DNA from: JAIBJN01 sp035461525
GTDB taxonomy: Bacteria > Actinomycetota > Thermoleophilia > Gaiellales > Gaiellaceae
NCBI GenBank assembly: GCA_035461525.1
Contig: DATHVD010000087.1
Coordinates: 1 to 64,000 of the forward strand
Length of the DNA: 64,000 nt
Reading direction: 5' to 3'
The translations under genes and the position numbers were made by a program. Position 1 is the first letter of the stretch, and the number at the start of each line of letters is the position of its first letter. The notes under the pieces were generated by a model. It made no database searches. It saw only the letters and a program-made list of their open reading frames with translations, and was not told the DNA's origin. Below, piece after piece: positions 41,906 to 48,843 of this stretch.

Positions 41906-42330
41906 GAGACTGCGCTCGCCCCGAGCGCGGTCTCGAGCCGGCCGGCCTCGGCGGCGACGGCCTCGGCCTCCTCGCCGGTGAAGCTGCGCTCGGGGAACTC
42001 CGCGTCGAGCACGGCGAGGACGGCGCCGTCCCTCGGGACCGGGATGGCGATCTCCGAGTGGACGCGCTCGTCGGTCGCCATGTAGTCGGGGTCCCGCCGC
42101 ACGTCCGCGACGAGCTGCGGCTCGCCGGTCTCGACCGCCCGCCAGCAGATCCCGCCCTGCGCCTGCCGCACCTCGTAGATCACGCGCAGGGCGCCGGTCG
42201 TCGCGACGAGCCGCAGGGCGTCGCCGACGCGGATATGGCAGAAGAGGTGGGCCGAGGGCACCCTCGCGGCCAAGCGGTCGACCGCCTGGCGGCAGATCTC
42301 GATGACGCTTTCGTCTCGCTCGACCGACAT
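41902..42330 (-). CDS. GAF-domain protein
   Basis: 142 residues forming a single GAF domain: GDALRLVATTG, GICWRAVETGEPQLVADVRRDPDY and SEIAIPVPRDGAVLAVLD are typical strands and loops. It could bind a small ligand or act as a free sensor. The start at ATG 42330 is chosen for domain length; an in-frame start at 42423 would add an unstructured Arg-rich leader. No output domain. Confidence 0.72.
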   Translation of the reverse strand: MSVERDESVIEICRQAVDRLAARVPSAHLFCHIRVGDALRLVATTGALRVIYEVRQAQGGICWRAVETGEPQLVADVRRDPDYMATDERVHSEIAIPVPRDGAVLAVLDAEFPERSFTGEEAEAVAAEAGRLETALGASAVS

Positions 42331-42436
42331 CTGGGCGATTGGCCTCTGCTCGCGAAGCGCCCCCCGGGCGCGCCTGGCTACCCCAGTATGACGGCAAACG
42401 CGGCCGAAGGCGCCCTTCGTCATCCGGCGGCCGGCC

Positions 42437-42442
42437 TACCAT
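42437..42442 (+). promoter_or_regulatory. -10 element TACCAT, leaderless start
   Basis: Lies 7 nt before the GTG at 42450. Confidence 0.4.
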
Positions 42443-42449
42443 CGGAGCA

Positions 42450-42653
42450 GTGACGCTCTGTGCGCTCTGTCGCCGCAACCTCCTCGCGGGAGAGCGGTTC
42501 CGCTACTGGGAGGACGCCCGCGAGCGCCGCGTCTCGCGGGTCGTCTGCGGTCTCTGCGAGCCGAGCGCGGCCCGGGACGGCTGGAAGCGCACCGATCGCG
42601 AAGAGCGCGAGAACGCCGTCGGCCTTCGCGGGTCGGTCCGTCTCGTCGCCTAG
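42450..42653 (+). CDS. Small CxxC...CxxC zinc-ribbon-like protein
   Basis: 67 residues with CALC at the start and CGLC near residue 37, separated by a basic aromatic segment (GERFRYWED). Probable zinc-bound knuckle. The start follows the TACCAT box. Its stop overlaps that of the facing small gene. Confidence 0.62.
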   Translation: MTLCALCRRNLLAGERFRYWEDARERRVSRVVCGLCEPSAARDGWKRTDREERENAVGLRGSVRLVA

Positions 42654-42907
42654 GCCGCGAGGCTCGGGCCGCGGCCGGCCAGGCACGAGCGCGGGTGCCG
42701 GCGGACCGCGGAGGCCCAGATCGCCTCGGCCTCCTCCGCGCCGACGATGCCCAACTCGACGGCGTGGCGGGTCGCTGCCGCCGCGGCGGCGACCTGGCGG
42801 TCGAACCGCGCGACGTCACCCCGGGCGCGCTCCGACGCGAGCGCCAGCCCCTCCAGTCCTCCGGCGATCAGGCGGACGGTGCGGTCGTGTCGCAGGAGAG
42901 GATCCAT
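42650..42907 (-). CDS. Small helical hypothetical protein
   Basis: 85 residues, Ala/Arg-rich, mostly helical (RQVAAAAAATRHAVELGIVGAE). No motif recognised. Converges with the zinc-knuckle gene. Confidence 0.5.
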   Translation of the reverse strand: MDPLLRHDRTVRLIAGGLEGLALASERARGDVARFDRQVAAAAAATRHAVELGIVGAEEAEAIWASAVRRHPRSCLAGRGPSLAA

Positions 42908-43031
42908 CCGGCTCCGCATCGATGCTAGGGCCCGGTCCGGACGTGGCCATGGCCGCAACCGAGGGTCATTTACGATTTCCTTACAAACGCGTAATCGAAG
43001 GCTCACGGCGCGCGCAGATAGTTCGGTCCGA

Positions 43032-43529
43032 ATGCGGCGCACGGTTCTCTGCCTGGTCGTCCTCGTCCCTGTCGTTGCGGTGGGCCCCGCGCTCGCGGCC
43101 GGGCCCAAGGCCGGGGAGCCGATTCCCCTCGCTCGCACGCCGGGGTCGGAGCTCGTCGAGGTCAAGCGGGGGCACGGCCGGGCGGTGATCACGAAGAAGG
43201 GGTCCATCGTCGTCGTCGTCAGGCGAGGACGTATCCGCGTGGTCGACAGGCCGGGCGGCGACAGGCCGACGTTCCGGTGTAACAGGCCTCCGGTTCGCGT
43301 CAGCTCGACGACCGTCCAGGTCCGGGGCAAGGACATTCGCTGTCTCGTCTTCGGCGCGGGGCCGTGGCAGGTAATCGCCAAGGGCGCCGGCGTCAACGCC
43401 TCGGGCCGCGTGCGTGGGTCGCTGACCCTGCAGGCCACTCCCGGCAAGAGGCGCGGGCTCTACCGCGTCGGCCAGGGGAACTTCAAGCGCTGGCCCCTGG
43501 CCGCGACGACGTACAACGTCGTGCGCTGA
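43032..43529 (+). CDS. Secreted basic protein of unknown function
   Basis: 165 residues with a signal peptide (to about 23, ending ALAAG). The mature part is strongly basic and beta-rich (AVITKKGSIVVVVRRGRIRVVD), with two cysteines (FRCN, IRCLVFG) that could pair. An AT-richer promoter-like stretch (TTTACG at 42969 and GTAATC at 42991, 16-bp spacing) lies upstream. No family recognised. Confidence 0.65.
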   Translation: MRRTVLCLVVLVPVVAVGPALAAGPKAGEPIPLARTPGSELVEVKRGHGRAVITKKGSIVVVVRRGRIRVVDRPGGDRPTFRCNRPPVRVSSTTVQVRGKDIRCLVFGAGPWQVIAKGAGVNASGRVRGSLTLQATPGKRRGLYRVGQGNFKRWPLAATTYNVVR

Positions 43530-43576
43530 CGGCGAACGCTTCCGCACGACCGACGCATGTGCGACCATAGCGGGCG

Positions 43577-44284
43577 GTGGCTGGGACGAGACAGTCGATC
43601 CTCGTCGTCGAGGACGAGTCGAGCATCGCGTCCTTCGTCGGGATGTACCTGAAGCGGGCGGGCTTCGACGTGCGCGTGACGGGTACCGGCGAGGGCGCCC
43701 TGCACGAGGCGAGCGCGGACACGCCCGCGCTGATCGTCCTCGATCTCATGCTCCCCGACCTGGACGGCATCGACGTCTGCCGCCGCATCCGCCAGCGCTC
43801 GGAGGTGCCGATCCTCATGCTCAGCGCCCGCGACGAGGACATCGACAAGATCATCGGCCTCGAGGTCGGCGCCGACGACTACCTGACGAAGCCGTTCAAC
43901 CCCGGCGAGCTCGTCGCGCGCGTGAAGTCGGTCCTGCGCCGGTCCGGCCCGGAGCGGAGGGAGTTCGTCAGCTCGGTCCTCGAGCACGGCCGCCTGCGCA
44001 TCGACTCCGGCCGGCGCGAGGTGACGGTCGGCGGGGAGGAGGTCCAGCTCGCCCCGAAGGAGTTCGACCTGCTCTGGGACCTCCTCGACCACCGCGGGCT
44101 CGTGCTCACCCGCGACCAGCTCCTCGAGCGCGTCTGGGGCTACACGTTCGCCGGCGACACGCGGACGGTGGACGTGCACGTGCGCCAGCTCCGCCGCAAG
44201 CTCGGCGAGGCGTGCCCGGTCGTGACCGTTTGGGGCGTCGGCTACAAGGTCTCCACGGAGCCCAGGGCAGCCCGCGCGTCCTAG
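43577..44284 (+). CDS. OmpR/PhoB-family response regulator
   Basis: 235 residues: receiver domain (about 6-120; acidic pair in VVEDESS, phospho-Asp in IVLDLMLPD, Lys in LTKPF) and a winged-helix DNA-binding domain (about 135-228, ending VWGVGYKV). Followed 7 nt later by its histidine kinase, so the pair forms a two-component system. Signal unknown. Confidence 0.92.
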   Translation: MAGTRQSILVVEDESSIASFVGMYLKRAGFDVRVTGTGEGALHEASADTPALIVLDLMLPDLDGIDVCRRIRQRSEVPILMLSARDEDIDKIIGLEVGADDYLTKPFNPGELVARVKSVLRRSGPERREFVSSVLEHGRLRIDSGRREVTVGGEEVQLAPKEFDLLWDLLDHRGLVLTRDQLLERVWGYTFAGDTRTVDVHVRQLRRKLGEACPVVTVWGVGYKVSTEPRAARAS

Positions 44285-44290
44285 GCCGAC

Positions 44291-45670
44291 ATGCTGCGCT
44301 CGCTGCGCTTCCGGCTCCTCGCGATCTTCCTCGCGGGCGTGCTCGTGGCCGCCCTCGTCACCGCCGCGATCGCCGTCCACTTCTTCCAGGAGGACGCCCG
44401 CTCCAGGACGCTCGCGGAGCTCCGGCGGCAGGCGCAGGGGCTCGCCGAGCTCTACGCGCTCCAGGCGACGGCGAGCATCGACGAGAGCCGATCCGCGCCG
44501 CGCTTCGCGCCGCCGCTCCTCGAGCGCGCGACCGGTTCCCGCATCTTTTACGCGGGCGTCGCGATCTTCCCCGGCCAGACGTCCGGGCTGAGGCGGCTCC
44601 CGCTCAGCCTTCTCGACGAGGAGTCGCTCGACACCGGGGCCGTGCAGACCCTCGAGCTGGAGCTTCCGGGGACGAACCGCGTCTACCTCGCCGCCGCGTA
44701 CCCCGTCACCCTCGGCGGCGAGACGTTCGGCGCGATGATCGTGGCCAAGCCGCGCGCCGAGCTGCGGGAGCGGTGGATCGACCTGGCCCAGCGGGTCGGG
44801 CTCGCGTTCATCGCCGGCCTCGCCCTTTCGTTCGGGCTCATCTGGTACCTCGGCAGCCGGCTGACGAGGCCGGTGCTCACGCTCTCCCACGCGGCCGACG
44901 AGGTCGCCCTCCGCCGCTACGGCACCGAGCTGCCGGAGGCGCGGACGGGAGACGAGATCGCCCATCTCAACGACCGGTTCCGGGAGATGACCGAGCGCCT
45001 CGCCGAGGCCGAGGCGCACGAGCGGAACTTCCTCGTCCGCGTCTCCCACGAGCTGCGGACGCCGATCACCGCAATTCGCGGCCACGTGGACGCCCTGCGC
45101 GACGACATCGCGGAGGACGTCGAGTCGCGAGAAGCCTCCCTCGCCGTCATCAAGGCGGCCACCGACCGCCTGGCCCGACTCGTCGGCGACCTCGTCGACC
45201 TCGCGCGCCTCGAGGCCCACACGTTCACCCTCGAGGAGCAGGAAGTCGAGCTCCGCCTCCTCGTCGAGCAGGGCTACCAGACCTTCACGGAGGAGGCCCG
45301 CCGGCGCGACATCCGCTACGAGCTCAAGATCGACTCCGACGCGGTCCTCCAGACGGACGGCGACCGCGTGCTGCAGATCGTGTCGAACCTGCTCTCGAAC
45401 GCCTTCTCCTGGACGCCCGACGGCGGCTCGATCTCACTCGCGCTCACGAGGAAGAACGGTGCCGCCTGGGTGGCGGTGACCGACTCGGGCCCCGGCATCC
45501 CTCCGGAGGAGCGCGACCGCGTCTTCCGCCCGTTCGTCTCCGAGAACGGCGAGGGGACGGGACTCGGGCTCTCCATCTCCCGGGAGCTCGCGCACGCACT
45601 CGGCGGGGATCTGCGCCTCCGCTCCGTCGTCGGTCGCGGCTCCCGCTTCGAGCTGCGCCTGCCGGCGTAG
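44291..45670 (+). CDS. Membrane sensor histidine kinase
   Basis: 459 residues: a first transmembrane helix (about 10-30), a sensor region (30-160), a second helix (about 165-185), a HAMP domain, a HisKA with phospho-His in VSHELRTPI (about 252), and an HATPase domain with N-box NLLSNAFSW, G1 DSGPGIPP and G2 GEGTGLGLSI. Complete. Partner of the regulator immediately upstream. Confidence 0.92.
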   Translation: MLRSLRFRLLAIFLAGVLVAALVTAAIAVHFFQEDARSRTLAELRRQAQGLAELYALQATASIDESRSAPRFAPPLLERATGSRIFYAGVAIFPGQTSGLRRLPLSLLDEESLDTGAVQTLELELPGTNRVYLAAAYPVTLGGETFGAMIVAKPRAELRERWIDLAQRVGLAFIAGLALSFGLIWYLGSRLTRPVLTLSHAADEVALRRYGTELPEARTGDEIAHLNDRFREMTERLAEAEAHERNFLVRVSHELRTPITAIRGHVDALRDDIAEDVESREASLAVIKAATDRLARLVGDLVDLARLEAHTFTLEEQEVELRLLVEQGYQTFTEEARRRDIRYELKIDSDAVLQTDGDRVLQIVSNLLSNAFSWTPDGGSISLALTRKNGAAWVAVTDSGPGIPPEERDRVFRPFVSENGEGTGLGLSISRELAHALGGDLRLRSVVGRGSRFELRLPA

Positions 45671-45680
45671 CCCTTCCTTC

Positions 45681-46145
45681 TCAGGACCTGCGGCCGTCGA
45701 TGCGGTAGACGGCGGCGCCGGGCCGCTCCTCGAGCGCCCGCTCGAGCCGGTCGAGGATGCGCTCGTGGCGGTCGAGGCGCCGCTCGACGCCCTGCCAGCC
45801 GGACGAGACGAGGTCGACGAGGAGCGCAAGGTCCTGGACGCGCTCGTTGCGCTCGGCGGCGGCGTCCGTCTGGAGCCGCTCGAGCCGCCGGACGAGCTGG
45901 GCGGTGAGGCCGCGCACCTCGGCCAGGCCGCGCGCGACCGGCGCCGCCTCCGCCCGCATGCCCTCCTGGACCGCGGAGGCGAGGCGCTCGGGCACCGTGG
46001 CCTCGAGCTCGGCGGCGGTCTGCGCGAGGCCGTCGAGCGCGGCCTGCGCGCGCTCGAGAGCCGCCTCGAGGTCTGCGCCGGCCGGGCCCTCCTCCCGGGC
46101 CTCCGCGAGCCGCGCACGGGCTCGCTCGAGCGCGTTGCGATCCAT
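45681..46145 (-). CDS. Coiled-coil protein
   Basis: 154 residues of Ala/Glu/Arg/Leu heptads (RARARLAEA to RLERALEE), no membrane segment or signal. A minus-strand TAGAGT box at 46158-46153 lies 7 nt upstream of ATG 46145, making a leaderless start next to the divergent queA. Function unknown. Confidence 0.6.
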   Translation of the reverse strand: MDRNALERARARLAEAREEGPAGADLEAALERAQAALDGLAQTAAELEATVPERLASAVQEGMRAEAAPVARGLAEVRGLTAQLVRRLERLQTDAAAERNERVQDLALLVDLVSSGWQGVERRLDRHERILDRLERALEERPGAAVYRIDGRRS

Positions 46146-46176
46146 GGCGCGGACTCTACTCTTGGCGTCGGACCGC

Positions 46177-47118
46177 ATGAAGACGGCCGACCTCGACTAC
46201 GAGCTGCCCCCGGAGCTGATCGCGCAGGCGCCCGCCGAGCGTCGCGACGAGTCGCGGCTCCTGGTCTTCGAGCGGGCGACGGGAGCCGTGCGCCACCGAC
46301 GCTTCCGCGAGCTTCCCGACGAGCTCCCCCCCTCCGCACTGGTCGTCGTCAACGACACCCGCGTCGTGCCGGCGCGCCTCCGCGCCCGCAGGCCCACGGG
46401 CGGCGAGGCGGAGCTGCTCCTGCTCGAGCCGGTCGGCGAAGACCTCTGGGAGGCGCTCGCCCGCCCCACGAAGCGCCTTCGCGCCGGGGCCAGGATCGGC
46501 CCCGCCGAGCTCGTCGAGCACCTCGGCGGCGGCCGCTGGCGCGTACGGCTCGACGGGGAGCCGGCGGGCGAGGCGCCGCTTCCGCCCTACATCACGGCCC
46601 CGCTCGCCGACCCGGAGCGGTACCAGACGGTGTACGCGAACGAGGCCGGCTCGGCGGCCGCGCCGACCGCGGGGCTCCACTTCACGCCCGAGCTCCTGGC
46701 GAGGCTCGACGTCGAGCGGGTCACGCTCCACGTCGGGCTCGACACCTTCCGCCCCGTCACGGCGGAGGATCTCGCCGGTCACGAGATCCACAGCGAGCGG
46801 TACCGGGTCGAGCCGGCGGCCTGGGAGCGGATCCGGGCGGCCGAGCGGGTGGTCGCCGTCGGGACGACGACGGTGCGGGTCGTCGAGTCGCTCGCCCGCG
46901 GCGCGCCGCTCGAGGGCCGCACGAGCCTCTTCGTCATGCCCGGCTTCGAGTTCCGCCGCGTGGAGGCGCTCGTGACGAACTTCCACCTTCCGCGCTCGAC
47001 GCTCCTCGCCCTCGTGATGGCGTTCGCGGGCGTCGAGGAGACCCGCCGCCTGTACGAGCTGGCTGTCGAGGAGCGTTACCGGTTCTACTCGTTCGGGGAC
47101 GCCATGCTCGTCCTCTGA
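46177..47118 (+). CDS. queA: S-adenosylmethionine:tRNA ribosyltransferase-isomerase
   Basis: Transfers the ribosyl part of S-adenosylmethionine to 7-aminomethyl-7-deazaguanine in tRNA, making epoxyqueuosine. 313 residues with DYELPPELIAQAP at the start, VVVNDTRVVPARL, SAAAPTAGLHFT (about 165), LHVGLDTFRPV and NFHLPRSTLL. A TACTCT box at 46157-46162 is 14 nt upstream. First of the classic queA-tgt-yajC-secDF order. Confidence 0.95.
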   Translation: MKTADLDYELPPELIAQAPAERRDESRLLVFERATGAVRHRRFRELPDELPPSALVVVNDTRVVPARLRARRPTGGEAELLLLEPVGEDLWEALARPTKRLRAGARIGPAELVEHLGGGRWRVRLDGEPAGEAPLPPYITAPLADPERYQTVYANEAGSAAAPTAGLHFTPELLARLDVERVTLHVGLDTFRPVTAEDLAGHEIHSERYRVEPAAWERIRAAERVVAVGTTTVRVVESLARGAPLEGRTSLFVMPGFEFRRVEALVTNFHLPRSTLLALVMAFAGVEETRRLYELAVEERYRFYSFGDAMLVL

Positions 47119-47145
47119 GGCCGCGTCGCTTCGGGCCGGCGCTGC

Positions 47146-47216
47146 GGGGCCACCCCGTGCCTCCACCCGCTTTCGAGCGTAACCGGCGAAGATGCGCGTG
47201 TGGAGCGCGGAACGTG
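47146..47216. repeat. 71 bp structured intergenic repeat, copy B
   Basis: Begins GGGGCCACCCCGTGCCTCC, ends GCGCGGAACGTG. Between queA and tgt. Same length and stems as copy A (GCT-TTCG-AGC, GCGC-GTGTGGA-GCGC). Confidence 0.85.
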
Positions 47217-47240
47217 TCGAAAGCGTGAAAGCCGGCCGTC

Positions 47241-48386
47241 GTGAGCTTCACGGTCACGGCCACCGACGGGGGGGCGCGGGCCGGCGTCCTGCGGACGGCG
47301 CACGGGGACGTGCCGACGCCCGCCTTCATGCCGGTCGGCACGAAGGCGACCGTCAAGGGCCTCGATCCGGGGCGGCTGCGCGAGCTGGGGACGACCATCC
47401 TTCTCGGGAACGCGTACCACCTCCACTTCCGCCCGAGCGCCGGCCTGATCGCCGAGCTCGGCGGCCTCCATCGGTTCATGGGCTGGGACGGGCCGATCCT
47501 CACCGACTCGGGCGGGTTCCAGGTCTTCTCCCTCCGCGACACGATCGTGCGCACGGAGGAGGAGGGCGTCACCTTCCGCTCCGTCTACGACGGCGAAGAG
47601 GCGCGGTTCACGCCCGAGCTCGTCGCGGAGGTGCAGCGGCAGCTCGGCTCGGACGTGGCCATGTGCCTCGACATCTGCCTCCCCGGAGGCGCCTCCCGCG
47701 CCGAGCTGGCGGCGGCGGCGGAGCGGACGGCGCGCTGGGCGAGACGGCAGCTCGCCGCCCCGAGGGCCGAAGGACAGCTCCTCTTCGGGATCGCGCAGGG
47801 CGGGACCGACCCGGAGCTTCGGCGGCGCTCGGTCGAGGAGATCGCTGCGCTCGGGCTCGACGGGCACGCGCTCGGCGGGCTCAGCGTGGGGGAGGACCGC
47901 GACGTGATGCTCGACACGGTCGCCTGGGCGGCGCCGCTCCTCCCGGCCGGCCGGCCCCGCTACTTCATGGGGATCGGCGACCCCGCCGGAATCCTCGAGG
48001 TACTCGAGCGCGGTGTGGACATGTTCGATTGCGTGCTGCCGACCCGGCTCGGCCGCACCGGGAGCGCGCTCACGTGGGAAGGCCGGCTGAACCTGCGCAA
48101 CGCACGTTTCGCGCGCGATCCCGCGCCGCTCGTCGAGGGCTGCCCCTGCCGGGCCTGCACGGCGTTCTCGCGCGCCTACCTCCGCCACCTCGTCAACCAG
48201 CAGGAGCTGCTCGGCCTGGCGCTCCTCTCGGAGCACAACGTGCGCTTCCTCCTCGACCTGACGGCCGGCGCCCGCGCAGCGATCGAGCGCGGCGAGCTCG
48301 CCGCGTTCAAGGCCGCCGTGCTCGAGCGCCTCGGCGAGGCCTCCGGGCCGCCGCCCGATCCCTCGTGGGGCGAGGCTCCGGCCTGA
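47241..48386 (+). CDS. tgt: Queuine tRNA-ribosyltransferase
   Basis: Exchanges guanine 34 for preQ1 in GUN tRNAs. 381 residues with GNAYHLHFRPSAG, the active-site Asp in TDSGGFQVFS (about 92), FGIAQGG, a catalytic Asp in DMFDCVLPTR and zinc ligands in CPCRAC...HL. The conserved PTRNARNG reads PTRLGRTG here. GTG 47241 lies 25 nt after repeat copy B. Confidence 0.95.
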   Translation: MSFTVTATDGGARAGVLRTAHGDVPTPAFMPVGTKATVKGLDPGRLRELGTTILLGNAYHLHFRPSAGLIAELGGLHRFMGWDGPILTDSGGFQVFSLRDTIVRTEEEGVTFRSVYDGEEARFTPELVAEVQRQLGSDVAMCLDICLPGGASRAELAAAAERTARWARRQLAAPRAEGQLLFGIAQGGTDPELRRRSVEEIAALGLDGHALGGLSVGEDRDVMLDTVAWAAPLLPAGRPRYFMGIGDPAGILEVLERGVDMFDCVLPTRLGRTGSALTWEGRLNLRNARFARDPAPLVEGCPCRACTAFSRAYLRHLVNQQELLGLALLSEHNVRFLLDLTAGARAAIERGELAAFKAAVLERLGEASGPPPDPSWGEAPA

Positions 48387-48471
48387 TACTTTTGTCCGGC
48401 AAACTGTGCGATTCCCGTTCCCCCGGCAGCGCTTCTCCGCCGCGCGCCGAGGTTTCCGGCTAGGAGGCCAA

Positions 48472-48822
48472 GTGGATCCGATCTTCGTGTTCTTCCTCGT
48501 CTTGCTCGTCTTCATGTACCTGCTGCTGATCCGGCCGCAGCGGCAGCAGGCGCGGCGCCACCAGGACATGCTGCGCGGGCTCCAGGTCGGCGACGAGGTG
48601 GTCACGGCCGGGGGGATCTACGGCGAGGTCACCGGACTCGACGACGACCGGGTGCAGCTCGAGGTCGACGCCGACGTCCGCATCGCGGTCTCGAAGAAGG
48701 CCATCGCGAGCAAGGTCCCGCCGGAGGAGGCCGCGGAGATGGCGGACGAGCCCGCGGAGGCGCCCGAGCCGATGACGGTCGAGGAGCCCGACGCGTTCGC
48801 CGAGGAGAAGGCCCGCCGCTAA
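48472..48822 (+). CDS. yajC: Preprotein translocase subunit YajC
   Basis: 116 residues: one N-terminal membrane helix (about 3-22, ending LIRPQRQQ) and the YajC soluble core GDEVVTAGGIYGEV (about 42-55) with an acidic C-terminal tail. GTG 48472 is supported by TAGGAGG. Accessory to SecDF, which follows 21 nt later. Confidence 0.9.
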   Translation: MDPIFVFFLVLLVFMYLLLIRPQRQQARRHQDMLRGLQVGDEVVTAGGIYGEVTGLDDDRVQLEVDADVRIAVSKKAIASKVPPEEAAEMADEPAEAPEPMTVEEPDAFAEEKARR

Positions 48823-48843
48823 CCCCACGCGAGCAGGATTCTC

